Numbered from the stretch's first letter, positions 35,182 through 44,265 are shown. The stretch: DNA of 64,000 nt from Rathayibacter iranicus NCPPB 2253 = VKM Ac-1602 (GCF_003149025.1 NZ_QGDV01000006.1:1-64000), one strand, 5' to 3'. Notes: a model not told the origin generated them from the sequence alone. Numbers and translations: made by a program.

Positions 35182-36381
35182 CTACGCCCCCGCCCGACGG
35201 CCGGCGAACAGGCCCCGGCGCTGGAGCGCGATCGCGCTGGTCGAGTCGTCGGCCTCGAAGCGCGACACCGTCCCCGGTTCGTCAGCGAGACCGAAGCCGT
35301 GCTCGGTGCTGAAGCCCACCCACACCTCGGCACCCTCCGAGACGACCGGTCCGAAGACCATGTTCTGCGCGAAGACGACCACGGGCCCGAGCGCCGGGAT
35401 CTGAATGGTGTACTGCGTGCTGACTCCGCTGAAGGAGACGCCGGTCACCCGGCCGGGGCCGAGGACGTTGCGGTCCGAGCTCGCCGGCGGCTCCTCGGTG
35501 AGAAGCAGGAGCTTCTCGGGACGCACACCGACCGTGATCTCGCCACTCGTGCGGGCGCAGCGCGCGGTCGGAACGATGATGCGATGGCCGCCCGCGGCGA
35601 CGGTAAGCGCGTGATCGGTGACGCTGACGACCTCGCCAGTAAAGAGGTTCGACTGCCCGAGGAAGTTGGCTACGAAGGCCGTGCGTGGCAGCTCATACAG
35701 CGCTTCGGGGGCGCCCATCTGCTCGATACGGCCCTTGTTCATCACCGCAACGGTGTCGGCCATCGTCATGGCCTCCTCCTGGTCGTGGGTGACATGCAGG
35801 AAGGTGAGCCCGACCTCCTCCTGGATCGACGTGAGCTCGAGCTGCATCTGCCGGCGCAGCTTGAGATCGAGGGCTCCCAGCGGCTCATCGAGCAGAAGGA
35901 GCGCCGGACGATTGACCAGGGCGCGGGCGAGAGCAACCCGCTGCTGCTGTCCGCCCGAGAGTTGGGCTGGCCGGCGCTGGGCCAGGTGATCGAGCTCGAC
36001 CAGTCGGAGGGCCTCGTGTGCCTTGCCGACCGGGTCGGCGATCCTGCGCCGCTTCAACCCGAAAGCGACGTTCTCGAGGATCGACATGTGCGGAAACAGC
36101 GCGTACGACTGGAAGACCGTGTTGAGGGGACGCTGATAGGTCTTGGTCGCGGTGACGTCGCGGCCACCCACAAGAATCCGCCCGGCCGAGGGCGCTTCCA
36201 GCCCAGCGATCAGGCGGAGTGTCGTCGTCTTGCCGCAGCCCGAGGGGCCGAGGAGAGCGAAGAACGAGCCCGCGGGGATAGTGAGATCGAGCGAGTCGAT
36301 GGCCGTGAAGCCCGGGTACTGTTTGCTGATCCCGACCAGTTGCAGGTCGGCGCCGCTCTCGGCGAAGGTTCCGGTAGCCAT
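35182..36381 (-). CDS. Polyamine-type ABC transporter ATPase (PotA-like)
   Basis: This 399-residue ATPase has Walker [10 protein letters not shown] near residue 45, Q-loop [11 protein letters not shown], signature [15 protein letters not shown], Walker [13 protein letters not shown] and switch His in [11 protein letters not shown]-terminal TOBE regulatory domain ([15 protein letters not shown]) follows. Start ATG 36381 shares a base with the potD stop (TAATG), so translation is coupled. A longer frame upstream is only a shadow of potD. It powers the PotB/PotC pair. Confidence 0.92.
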   Translation of the reverse strand: MATGTFAESGADLQLVGISKQYPGFTAIDSLDLTIPAGSFFALLGPSGCGKTTTLRLIAGLEAPSAGRILVGGRDVTATKTYQRPLNTVFQSYALFPHMSILENVAFGLKRRRIADPVGKAHEALRLVELDHLAQRRPAQLSGGQQQRVALARALVNRPALLLLDEPLGALDLKLRRQMQLELTSIQEEVGLTFLHVTHDQEEAMTMADTVAVMNKGRIEQMGAPEALYELPRTAFVANFLGQSNLFTGEVVSVTDHALTVAAGGHRIIVPTARCARTSGEITVGVRPEKLLLLTEEPPASSDRNVLGPGRVTGVSFSGVSTQYTIQIPALGPVVVFAQNMVFGPVVSEGAEVWVGFSTEHGFGLADEPGTVSRFEADDSTSAIALQRRGLFAGRRAGA

Positions 36382-37607
36382 TAGATACCCAGAAGCACCT
36401 TCTGAAACTCGGCCTGGTACTCCTTCTCCTCCGCAGCCGTCAGGGTCCGGAAGACGCGCGTCTGCGCGAGAGTTTCCTCGTCGGGAAAAATGAGCTGGTT
36501 CTCGGCGAGCTCCGGATCGATACTCGCCATCACGTCCTTCGCTCCGTCGACAGGCGTGACGTAGTTGACCCAGGCGGCGACCTCGGCGGCGACCTCGGGC
36601 TCGTAGTAATAGTTCATCAGTGCCTCCGCATTGGCCTTGCGCTGCGAGCCCATCGGCACGACGAAGGTGTCGTTCCAGAGCGTGCCGCCCGAATCGGGAA
36701 AGGCAAACTCCCATTTGTCGCCCGCCTCCGCGTTGATGAGCGTGATGTCGCCCGACCAGCAGATAGCCGCAAGGGTGTCTTCGTTTTGTAGGTCGTTGAG
36801 GTAGGCATTGCCCTTGATCGTGCGAATCTGGCCGGCATCGACCTGCTCGCGGAAGACGTCGATCGCGGTCATGAACTCGTCATCGCCCCATGGCCCGGCG
36901 ATATCTGTGCCCTGCGCCAGCATGATCAGCCCGATAGTGTCACGCATCTCGCTCAGGACGCCGACTCGACCGCGCAGCGATGGATCCCACAGGTCCTCGA
37001 TGCTGGCGATCCCGTTCGGCAGCCTCTCCCTGTTCCAGCAGATGCCCGAAAATCCGGCCTGGTACGGGAGGGACATCGTGCGGCCCGGATCGAAATCGGG
37101 ATTCGCGAGCGAGGGGGTGAGATTGGCGATGTTCGGGATATTCGCGTGATCGAGTTCCTGGACGTAGCCACGACGGACGAGGCGCGAGACCATCCACTCT
37201 GTGAGGCAGACAGTGTCGGAGCCGATGTATTGTCCGAGCGCGAGCTGGTCCTTGACCTTGCCGTAGTAGGAGTTGTTGTCATCGACAGCGACGTTATAGG
37301 TCACCGAGATGCCGCTCTGCTCCTCAAAGCTCCTCAGAGAGGGGTAGTTCCCGTCGTCGTCCTCGTCCATGTAGGCGGGCCAGTTGTCCCAGACGAGACG
37401 CGGATCCGTCGCAGAGCGATCGGCGGCCGCGGTCGGAGCGGCCCGAGTCATCGGCGCACACGCGGACAGGGCCAGTGCACCGACGCCAAGCCCGACGCCT
37501 CCGAGGACCGCTCGCCGCGACAGGACCCCCCGGCGCCCACGCTCGTGCGAGCGGGCGACGGCGATAGCGTCGCGGAGGACGGGATCTCTCGGGAGGGGAC
37601 GGGTCAT
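36381..37607 (-). CDS. Polyamine-binding lipoprotein (PotD/PotF-like)
   Basis: This encodes 408 residues. SRRAVLGG (30-37) is a twin-arginine-like signal and LSAC (47-50) a lipobox, so it is a lipid-anchored extracellular binding protein. The mature part has the PotD fold: LVWDNWPAYMDED, an acidic VAVDDNNSYYGK loop, and PYQAGFSGICWNRE and WSGDITLINAEAGDKWEF near the ligand site, with acidic and aromatic residues expected to bind the amine. It is the first gene of the potDABC-order operon and sets the operon's specificity. Confidence 0.9.
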   Translation of the reverse strand: MTRPLPRDPVLRDAIAVARSHERGRRGVLSRRAVLGGVGLGVGALALSACAPMTRAAPTAAADRSATDPRLVWDNWPAYMDEDDDGNYPSLRSFEEQSGISVTYNVAVDDNNSYYGKVKDQLALGQYIGSDTVCLTEWMVSRLVRRGYVQELDHANIPNIANLTPSLANPDFDPGRTMSLPYQAGFSGICWNRERLPNGIASIEDLWDPSLRGRVGVLSEMRDTIGLIMLAQGTDIAGPWGDDEFMTAIDVFREQVDAGQIRTIKGNAYLNDLQNEDTLAAICWSGDITLINAEAGDKWEFAFPDSGGTLWNDTFVVPMGSQRKANAEALMNYYYEPEVAAEVAAWVNYVTPVDGAKDVMASIDPELAENQLIFPDEETLAQTRVFRTLTAAEEKEYQAEFQKVLLGI

Positions 37608-37720
37608 GGCGGGAACTCCTGACTGCGTCGGTGCTCGTGCCCACCGGCGTGAACGTGGGGAAATACTGGCACAGCGTTCGTCCGCCTGTCACGGCAAACG
37701 GAGGAAAACAGTCATCCAGA

Positions 37721-37748
37721 AACATAATCGTCACGGAATCCGTGTTCA
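37721..37748 (-). promoter_or_regulatory. Candidate promoter and operator of the pot operon
   Basis: On the minus strand TGAACA (37743-37748) and TATGTT (37721-37726), 16 bases apart, are plausible -35 and -10 boxes. A perfect 13-bp palindrome CACGGA-A-TCCGTG (37732-37744) lies between and over them, where a repressor would block polymerase. It is 114 bp upstream of the potD start. Confidence 0.4.
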
Positions 37749-37794
37749 GTGGATGCGATGACGGTCGATTCGGCCACTTCGAACAGAAGGGAGC

Positions 37795-37811
37795 CGGGCC
37801 TACGAGGCCCG
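37795..37811 (-). terminator. Terminator hairpin after the FHA gene
   Basis: CGGGCCT-ACG-AGGCCCG, a 7-bp stem with a 3-base loop, begins 18 bases past the FHA stop codon. Confidence 0.6.
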
Positions 37812-37828
37812 AGTGATGGGACGCGGGC

Positions 37829-38422
37829 TCAGCGTCCGGTTGGCGAACGTCCGGAACGGTCGGCGGAGTCGTCGACCCGGTCGACCGCCATCTCGATCGA
37901 GGCCAGGAGGAGGCGGCTGCCGATTTTCGCACGGTAGCGGCGGCCTGCCTCAAGCGGGAGGGGCGCCTGGGTCGGCGCGACGAGCACCGAGCCGTTCGCG
38001 GACCAGCGATCGCGCACCCAGAGCCCGACCTCGTCGAAGCCGAACTCCAGGTGCGTCTTGGACAGTGACCGCGACGGGTCGGGAACGGAGAGGATGTGGC
38101 GGAACGTCTCGTTCGGATCCGGCAGCGGCTCGCGCCCGATGAGCCCGCTGCCCGTGACGACGGCGCGCTGACCCGTGGCGAAGCTCAGGCGTGCGAGGCC
38201 CTCCGACGGCGGAGCGATCGGGGCTCCCGGTGCCGGCGTGCGGTGACGGCCCGGCGCGAGACCCGGCAGCCAGGCTCGACGGGAGGGGTCGAGGACGGTG
38301 GTGTCCCCGGAGGAGGCCGGGCGCGAGGCGCCGTGAGCCGCATGCGCGGCCACCGATGCTCCGCACTCGCCGCAGAGGATTGCTCCGGGAGCGAGGGTGG
38401 AGCCACACGTACTGCAGATCAC
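37829..38422 (-). CDS. Zinc-ribbon and FHA-domain protein
   Basis: This encodes 197 residues. A zinc ribbon with Cys3-x2-Cys6 and Cys17-x2-Cys20 opens the protein, followed by a Pro/Ala-rich linker and an FHA domain (about 80-180) with LIGREPLPD, SLSKTHLEF and DRWSANGS, where Arg, Ser and Asn bind phosphothreonine. Start GTG 38422 is preferred over ATG 38446 because of the GAGGAAGG site upstream. Next to a PP2C phosphatase, it is a likely reader of Ser/Thr-kinase signalling; no kinase gene is in the window. Confidence 0.8.
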   Translation of the reverse strand: MICSTCGSTLAPGAILCGECGASVAAHAAHGASRPASSGDTTVLDPSRRAWLPGLAPGRHRTPAPGAPIAPPSEGLARLSFATGQRAVVTGSGLIGREPLPDPNETFRHILSVPDPSRSLSKTHLEFGFDEVGLWVRDRWSANGSVLVAPTQAPLPLEAGRRYRAKIGSRLLLASIEMAVDRVDDSADRSGRSPTGR

Positions 38423-38540
38423 CGAGAACGCCCTTCCTCTCCCCATCGTACCCAGCGCGGTGCAGCCGACTGCCGGGGGCGCCTCTCCCGACGCGAACCG
38501 ACATCGTGAAGTGGGCGCGTGCGGCTCCTACCGAGCCCTC

Positions 38541-39365
38541 TCATACCGTCGAGTCGGGGTCCTCGTCGCCGCTTACCGCGAGCACATCGACGACGATCAC
38601 CGTGATGTTGTCGCGACCTCCGTTCTCGAGCGCCGCGTCGACGAGCGCGTCCGCCGTCTCTTGAGCCGAGCCACCGACAGCGAGGAGGTGCCCGAGCCCA
38701 TTGTCGGTGAGCTCTTTCGTCAGTCCATCCGAGCAGACGAGGAGCCGTGAGCCGGCGAGCACGGGGACGAGCCGGTAGTCGGGAATCGGCGCCTCGTGGA
38801 ATCCGACCGCTCGGGTGATGACATTGCTGTGCGGATGCACGTCGGCCTCGTCCCGAGTGATCAGGCCGGCGTCGACGAGTTCCTGGACGATCGAGTGGTC
38901 GACCGTGAGCTGGACCAGCGCTCCGGAGAAGCTGAGGTAGACCCGCGAATCGCCGATATTGAAGACGGACCAGTAGGGTTCGCCTCCCACGACGGTGAGC
39001 GCGATTCCAGTGACGGTTGTCCCGGTGCCGCCATCCGCCGTGTGTGACTGCCGGGCGATGTCGCCGACCGCTTCGCGCAATGCGCGGTCGATCTCCTCCG
39101 CCCCGACCGTTGCCCCGAGTGCCGCCGTCGAGAGTCGTGAAACGACAGCCTCGCTCGCGACCTCGCCGGCCGCGTGCCCGCCCATCCCGTCGGCGACCGC
39201 GAAGAGGGGGCTTTTGGCCAGGTAACTGTCCTCGTTGGCGCTGCGGACGAACCCTGTCTCGGTTCGGGCTGCCCAGCCGAGAGTCACCTCCGCTGAGGGG
39301 GCGTCCGAGGTCCAGGCCGAGACGGGGACGGTGATGGACGCTCGGCTGCGGCCGATCTGCGTCAT
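38541..39365 (-). CDS. PP2C-family Ser/Thr protein phosphatase
   Basis: This 274-residue phosphatase has the PPM motifs NEDSYL (Asp46), ADGMGGHAAGEVAS (Asp59-Gly60), GTTVTGIAL, NIGDSRVY, SDGLTKELTD and GGRDNITVIV. It should dephosphorylate Ser/Thr proteins with Mn/Mg. The protein is soluble, without the membrane tail of PstP. ATG 39365. The FHA gene follows after 118 bp in the same direction, suggesting a joint signalling role. Confidence 0.92.
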   Translation of the reverse strand: MTQIGRSRASITVPVSAWTSDAPSAEVTLGWAARTETGFVRSANEDSYLAKSPLFAVADGMGGHAAGEVASEAVVSRLSTAALGATVGAEEIDRALREAVGDIARQSHTADGGTGTTVTGIALTVVGGEPYWSVFNIGDSRVYLSFSGALVQLTVDHSIVQELVDAGLITRDEADVHPHSNVITRAVGFHEAPIPDYRLVPVLAGSRLLVCSDGLTKELTDNGLGHLLAVGGSAQETADALVDAALENGGRDNITVIVVDVLAVSGDEDPDSTV

Positions 39366-39578
39366 CGCGTCTCCTCGCTCTCACCCAGGCGCCCCGGGTC
39401 CTCGCCTGCTCCTGATCGTATCGGCTGGTTCGTGCCCGTCGTCGCGAAGTGAAGCGGGTATGACAGTGCAGAACGGCACTCGCATTGACGGGTCCGCGAC
39501 AGCCGATTCCAACATCCGGAGCGGTCCTTTCGTGCGGATTCACTTGCCCGACCCTCTGACGACTGCCAGAATCACCAC

Positions 39579-40058
39579 ATGACGCCTTCCCGCCCTTCCT
39601 CTCAGCGCCCGGCTCAGCTCGACGAGGTCTCGAAGGCGATCATCGAGCAGCTGCAGGCCGACGGTCGGCGCTCGTACGCCGAGATCGGAAAAGCGGTCGG
39701 ATTGAGCGAGGCGGCCGTTCGGCAGCGGGTCCAAAAGCTCACGGAGTCGGGTGTCATGCAAATCGTCGCGGTGACCGATCCGATGCAGCTCGGCTTTTAT
39801 CGTCAGGCGATGATCGGGGTGCGAGTCACGGGAGACACCCGCGACGTTGCCGACCGGCTCGCGTCGATGCCTGCGGTCGACTATGTCGTGCTGACGGCCG
39901 GCTCCTTTGACATCCTCGCCGAGGTCGTCTGCGAGAACGACGACGACCTGATCGCCCTGCTCAACGAGGAGATTCGCTCGCTCCCGGGCATCCTCTCGAC
40001 CGAGACGTTCGTCTATCTCAAGCTCCACAAGCAGTTCTATAACTGGGGAACGCGGTAA
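39579..40058 (+). CDS. Lrp/AsnC-family regulator
   Basis: This 159-residue protein has an N-terminal helix-turn-helix (SYAEIGKAVGLSEAAVRQRVQKL) and an AsnC/RAM domain with the LTAGSFDILAEVVCENDDDL core, which binds amino acids and forms octamers. It ends 3 bp before the class III aminotransferase, the same operon. It probably senses the amine or amino-acid level and controls that gene, and may act on the nearby pot operon; the latter is inference. Confidence 0.88.
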   Translation: MTPSRPSSQRPAQLDEVSKAIIEQLQADGRRSYAEIGKAVGLSEAAVRQRVQKLTESGVMQIVAVTDPMQLGFYRQAMIGVRVTGDTRDVADRLASMPAVDYVVLTAGSFDILAEVVCENDDDLIALLNEEIRSLPGILSTETFVYLKLHKQFYNWGTR

Positions 40059-40061
40059 CCG

Positions 40062-41507
40062 ATGACCACCGAGACAGCCTTCTCGACTTCCGGCCTTGCG
40101 TCGGGCGAGCCCATCCGCGGTGCCGATGCACCGAGCGGGATCGACGACACCTCGCTGCAAAAGAAGGCACGAGACCATCTCTGGATGCACTTCACCCGGC
40201 AGTCCACAATGGACTCCGGTGCGGGAGTGCCAATCATCACCCGCGGCGAGGGTCACCATATTTGGGACAGCACTGGCCGGAAGTACATCGACGGGCTCTC
40301 CGGCCTCTTCGTCGTGAATGCGGGCCACGGACGCAAACGTCTGGCGGAGGCAGCAGCGAAGCAAGCCTCCGAGCTCTCCTTTTTCCCGCTCTGGTCGTAC
40401 GCCACACCCTCGGCCATCGAGCTGGCCGACCGCCTCGCTCATCACGCTCCCGGCGACCTGAACCGCGTCTTCTTCTCGACCGGAGGAGGAGAGGCCGTCG
40501 AGACGGCGTTCAAGCTCGCCAAGCATTACTGGAAGTTGCAGGGCAAGCCAACTAAGCACAAAGTGATCTCCCGCTCTGTCGCCTACCACGGCACCCCGCA
40601 GGGCGCGCTCGCTATTACCGGCATCCCCGGCATGAAGTCGATGTTCGAGCCGATCGTCCCCGGGGGGTTCCGGGTGCCGAATACGAATTTCTACCGCGCG
40701 CCCGAGCACGCCGACGACCTCGAGGCCTTCGGACTCTGGGCGGCGAACCGCATCGAGGAAATGATCGAGTTCGAGGGCCCCGACACTGTCGCTGCCGTAT
40801 TCCTCGAGCCGGTACAGAATTCCGGCGGTTGCTTTCCGCCTCCGCCCGGCTATTTCCAAAGAGTGCGCGACATCTGCGACAAGCACGATGTGCTCCTCGT
40901 CTCGGACGAGGTCATCTGCGCTTTCGGGCGCATCGGGCATATGTTCGCCTGCGACGAGTACGGCTACGTGCCAGACATGATCACCTGCGCCAAAGGCATG
41001 ACGAGCGGCTACTCCCCCATAGGCGCGACCATCGTCAGCGATCGGATCTACGAGCCCTTCCGCCACGGTCAGGTCGTCTTCCCGCACGGGTACACCTTCG
41101 GCGGGCACCCCGTCTCGGCTGCGGTCGCCCTCGAGAACCTCGACCTTTTCGAAGAGGAAGGTCTCAACGAGAGGGTGCGAGAGAATTCGCCTCGCTTCCG
41201 CTCCACGCTCGAGAAGCTCCTCGACCTGCCGATCGTGGGCGACGTACGCGGCGCCGGCTACTTTTTCGGAATTGAACTCGTCAAAGACAAGGTGACGAAG
41301 GAAACCTTCGACGAAGACGAGTCTGAGCGGCTGTTGCGGGGCTTCCTTTCGAAGGCGCTGTTCGACGCGGGCCTGTACTGCCGGGCGGATGACCGTGGAG
41401 ACCCGGTGGTGCAACTCGCTCCTCCATTGACCATCGGGCAGAACGAGTTCGATGAGATCGAGCAGATCCTGCGGAGCGTTCTCACCGAGGCATGGACGCG
41501 CTTGTAG
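40062..41507 (+). CDS. Class III aminotransferase, putrescine/omega-amino-acid type
   Basis: This 481-residue PLP enzyme opens with the SLQKKARDHLWMHFTRQ segment typical of aspartate-aminotransferase-family omega-transaminases such as putrescine- or beta-alanine-pyruvate aminotransferases. FFSTGGGEAVETAFKLAKHYW is the PLP-phosphate segment, SDEVICAFGRIG holds the cofactor Asp and TCAKGMTSGYSPIGA the Schiff-base Lys. With an adjacent Lrp regulator and a pot transporter 2 kb away, putrescine deamination is the best guess. Beta-alanine or other omega-amino acids are alternatives. Confidence 0.85.
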   Translation: MTTETAFSTSGLASGEPIRGADAPSGIDDTSLQKKARDHLWMHFTRQSTMDSGAGVPIITRGEGHHIWDSTGRKYIDGLSGLFVVNAGHGRKRLAEAAAKQASELSFFPLWSYATPSAIELADRLAHHAPGDLNRVFFSTGGGEAVETAFKLAKHYWKLQGKPTKHKVISRSVAYHGTPQGALAITGIPGMKSMFEPIVPGGFRVPNTNFYRAPEHADDLEAFGLWAANRIEEMIEFEGPDTVAAVFLEPVQNSGGCFPPPPGYFQRVRDICDKHDVLLVSDEVICAFGRIGHMFACDEYGYVPDMITCAKGMTSGYSPIGATIVSDRIYEPFRHGQVVFPHGYTFGGHPVSAAVALENLDLFEEEGLNERVRENSPRFRSTLEKLLDLPIVGDVRGAGYFFGIELVKDKVTKETFDEDESERLLRGFLSKALFDAGLYCRADDRGDPVVQLAPPLTIGQNEFDEIEQILRSVLTEAWTRL

Positions 41508-41527
41508 GCACTGGGGAGGGCCGCCGA

Positions 41528-42373
41528 TCATGCGGCGTAACGGGGCGGTAGGGCTCGAACCGCTTGCGTCTCCGGGAGATTCCCGCCAAGGGCAGCGGCG
41601 AGGCGCCGAGCGCCGACATGGTGCGGGTCCAATCGCACTGCGTCGTGCGCGAGCCTCCGTGCCTCGTCGGCGCGTCCGTCCCCCGCGAGTAGGCGGGCGA
41701 GCACAACAAGCACGGCGGCACGCTCTGTCTCCGGCGCGAGTGCCGCCGTACGAGCGAGCAGTTCGACCAGTGAGGGTTCGGCCCGCGAGAAACGAGGGCT
41801 TGCGGCGCGGCTCAGGAGCAGCACTCGATCGGCTCCTGCGCCGCGCTGAACCGCGACGATGAGAGCGGCCGAGCTCGCTGTCTGCACCGGCCCCGTCGGC
41901 CCCTCGACGGCGCGTCGAACCAAGTCGTCCACGCCCGCGAGGATCGCCTTCGGCAGCTCGGCTCGCGGATGCCGGTCGAGGAGTCGGTCCACCGCGGCGG
42001 CAACCGCAAGGGACTCCTCGCGATCGACCTCGGGAACCAGCAGCGTCGCTCCGCCCTCGAGGGTGTCGCTCGCTTCACCGCCCCTCCGCTGCGCCGCCCG
42101 CGGATCCGACGGCCCAGAAGAAAAGCGTCCCTGCCTCTCAGAGGAAGCAGTCCGGCGCCCGCACACATCCTCCGGTTCGATGCCAGGGCGGAAAGCCGAC
42201 GGCCTCCAGTCAACGTAGTCGAACCGCCCGAGCGCTGCGAGACGAGTGCAGAGGACGCGTTTCTCCTCCGAGAGGAGGACGACCGACGACACACAGGGAT
42301 CGCCTGACCGAAACGGCAGGCCAGTGCGGAAGTGGGCGAACGGAGACGAGGAGCGCAGCAGTGATGGAGTCAT
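41528..42373 (-). CDS. Probable DUF4192-family protein, divergent
   Basis: This encodes 281 residues. The last 140 residues match the general DUF4192 layout: SAALIVAVQRGAGADRVLLL, then ERAAVLVVLARLLAGDGRADEARRLAHDAVRLDPHH, a TPR-like end. The first 50 residues (PCVSSVVLLSEEKRV) resemble the family start, but the middle (60-110) is Arg/Ser/Gly-rich and lacks the Cys-rich SYLC-CCP segment I expect, so part of the domain may be lost. Function of DUF4192 is unknown. It is convergent with the aminotransferase, with 20 bp between stops. Confidence 0.5.
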   Translation of the reverse strand: MTPSLLRSSSPFAHFRTGLPFRSGDPCVSSVVLLSEEKRVLCTRLAALGRFDYVDWRPSAFRPGIEPEDVCGRRTASSERQGRFSSGPSDPRAAQRRGGEASDTLEGGATLLVPEVDREESLAVAAAVDRLLDRHPRAELPKAILAGVDDLVRRAVEGPTGPVQTASSAALIVAVQRGAGADRVLLLSRAASPRFSRAEPSLVELLARTAALAPETERAAVLVVLARLLAGDGRADEARRLAHDAVRLDPHHVGARRLAAALGGNLPETQAVRALPPRYAA

Positions 42374-42546
42374 GTGCCGATCCTGCCCAGGAAGAAGAGG
42401 CCCGTGCGAAAGCGGTGACGCGGTCGTCGGAGAAAGTGCCCTATTCGCCGGTTGTGGAGGGAGCTAACCCACCGGTTGTCGTGAAGCAACTCCTGGGGAG
42501 CGGTCGCGCCGCCGCGTACCGTCGAGAGACGACGACAGGAGCGTTC

Positions 42547-43083
42547 ATGAGCCACCAGACCACACCCCTGAGGTCGAAGGACAGGACGAGCAGCCTCACA
42601 TCTGGCCTGGTCCTCATCGCCTTCCTCGCGATCTCCTTCGCGGTCGCGGGATTCGGCACAGTGTCCACCCTCTCCAACGTCGACGGCTGGTACGCCACTG
42701 CCGAGAAGGCTCCCTGGTCTCCCCCGAACGTGTTATTCGGGCCCGTCTGGACAGTTCTCTACACCCTGATGTCCGTCGCCGCCTGGCTTGTCTGGCGACG
42801 ACGTGATGAGCGGGGCGCGGGTCGGGCCCTTGCGCTCTACGTCGCGCAGCTCGTCGTGAACTGTTTGTGGACGCCGATTTTCTTCGGCGCCTATCCCTTG
42901 ATCGGCCCGTCGGCGCTCTGGATCGGCCTCGTGGTCATCGTGGCCCTCGACGTGCTCGTGTTCCTCACGCTGGTGGCCTTTGCGCGGCACTCCAGGCCGG
43001 CTGCCGCACTGCTCGTGCCCTATCTCGCCTGGGTACTCTTTGCCGCAACCCTCAACGCCGCAGTGGCCGTCCTCAACGGCTAA
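42547..43083 (+). CDS. TspO/MBR-family membrane protein
   Basis: This 178-residue protein has five transmembrane helices. The Trp-rich ligand region is readable: WYATAEKAPWSPPNVLFGPVWTVLYTLM, then NCLWTPIFFGAYPL. TspO proteins bind porphyrins and are linked to tetrapyrrole and stress responses. Start ATG 42547 is set by AGGAG 5 bases upstream, not by longer frames upstream. It stands alone, ahead of the ogt-tag pair by 90 bp. Confidence 0.88.
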   Translation: MSHQTTPLRSKDRTSSLTSGLVLIAFLAISFAVAGFGTVSTLSNVDGWYATAEKAPWSPPNVLFGPVWTVLYTLMSVAAWLVWRRRDERGAGRALALYVAQLVVNCLWTPIFFGAYPLIGPSALWIGLVVIVALDVLVFLTLVAFARHSRPAAALLVPYLAWVLFAATLNAAVAVLNG

Positions 43084-43173
43084 TCGTCCCTCCACAGGTA
43101 AGAATTCGGCACTCTCTCCACCAGAGTCCGATTTCCATCGGTCAGGCCGCGGCGCCGCCGTTACTCTCGACGC

Positions 43174-43668
43174 ATGAGAACCACTCCACTCCAGGTGCAA
43201 CGTGCCTCCAGCCCGCTCGGCCGCATCGAGGTCGGCAGTGATGGCGAGTCGATCGTCTCGCTCTTCATCGAGCAAGCCGGTCGGCTCCCGCACGAACACC
43301 TCCCGGAGTCGCGGCTCTCGGTGCTGGACCGGGCGATCGAACAGTTGGGTGAGTATTTCGGCGGGGTGCGACGCTCCTTCGACCTTCCGGTGGCGTTGCA
43401 GGGAACACCCTTCCAGCTCGAGATCTGGCACCAGCTTCAAAGGCTCGGCTTCGGCGAGATCACCTCCTACGGCGAACTCGGCGCAGCGACCGGCCGCCAG
43501 CACTCGGGCCGCCCGATCGGCGGAGCAGTGGGCGCGAATCCGGTGCCGATCATCATCGGCTGCCACCGAGTGCTCGCCGGCGACGGCCGCATCACCGGCT
43601 TTAGCGCAGGTGAGGGCATCACGACCAAGGCGTGGCTGCTCGATCATGAGGGAATTGCGCACCGATGA
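43174..43668 (+). CDS. ogt: Methylated-DNA--protein-cysteine methyltransferase
   Basis: This 164-residue suicide repair protein removes O6-alkyl groups from guanine. The active site reads IIIGCHRVLAGDGRITGFSAG with acceptor Cys130; the residue before it is Gly, not the Pro of the classical PCHR. FQLEIWHQLQRLGFGEITSYGELG is the preceding helix-turn-helix. It overlaps tag by ATGA (43665-43668), making an alkylation-repair operon. Confidence 0.9.
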   Translation: MRTTPLQVQRASSPLGRIEVGSDGESIVSLFIEQAGRLPHEHLPESRLSVLDRAIEQLGEYFGGVRRSFDLPVALQGTPFQLEIWHQLQRLGFGEITSYGELGAATGRQHSGRPIGGAVGANPVPIIIGCHRVLAGDGRITGFSAGEGITTKAWLLDHEGIAHR

Positions 43669-44258
43669 GTTCCGTCGACGGCCTACGCCTCGGCGAGGAC
43701 GGGATCGTGCGTTGCGCCTGGAGTGGCACGGACCCGGAGTACATCCGTTATCACGACGAAGAGTGGGGCACTCCACTGCACGGCGATCGGCCGCTTCTCG
43801 AAAAGATCTGCCTCGAAGGATTCCAATCGGGGCTGTCCTGGCTCACGATCCTGCGCAAACGGCCGCGCTTCCGCGAGGCCTTCGCTGGCTTCGATCCGAA
43901 GGTGGTCGCCGCGATTGATGCGCAGGATGTCGAACGGCTCATGGACGACAGTGGAATTATTCGCAATCGCGCGAAGATCCTGGCCACCCGTGACAACGCG
44001 CGCGCGACCCTCGCGCTCATCGAGCGCGACGGCGTCGGAGCGCTCGACCGTCTCGTCTGGTCCTTCCACCAGGACGGCGAGGAGGACCACATCGTCCGCC
44101 TCGGCGATGTCCCGTCCACAACACCCGCCTCGGTCGCTCTCGCCCGGGCTCTTAAACAGGAGGGATTCCGCTTCGTCGGGCCGACCACGGCCTACGCGCT
44201 GATGCAGGCCACGGGGGTCGTCGACAATCACCTCACGGGCTGCGCACGCCGTCGGTGA
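43665..44258 (+). CDS. tag: DNA-3-methyladenine glycosylase I
   Basis: This 197-residue enzyme removes 3-methyladenine from DNA. CAWSGTDPEYIRYHDEEWG at 17-35 and the C-terminal NHLTGC (188-193) provide the Cys17, His and Cys193 zinc-type ligands. GFQSGLSWLTILRKR is the base-recognition helix. It is translationally coupled to ogt and ends 7 bp from the convergent yaaA stop. Confidence 0.94.
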   Translation: MSSVDGLRLGEDGIVRCAWSGTDPEYIRYHDEEWGTPLHGDRPLLEKICLEGFQSGLSWLTILRKRPRFREAFAGFDPKVVAAIDAQDVERLMDDSGIIRNRAKILATRDNARATLALIERDGVGALDRLVWSFHQDGEEDHIVRLGDVPSTTPASVALARALKQEGFRFVGPTTAYALMQATGVVDNHLTGCARRR

Positions 44259-44265
44259 TCCCTCC

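Noticed and set aside
39540-41531. A 663-codon minus-strand frame opposite the Lrp and aminotransferase genes
   Set aside because: Antisense shadow with low-complexity Arg/Glu content and no family features.
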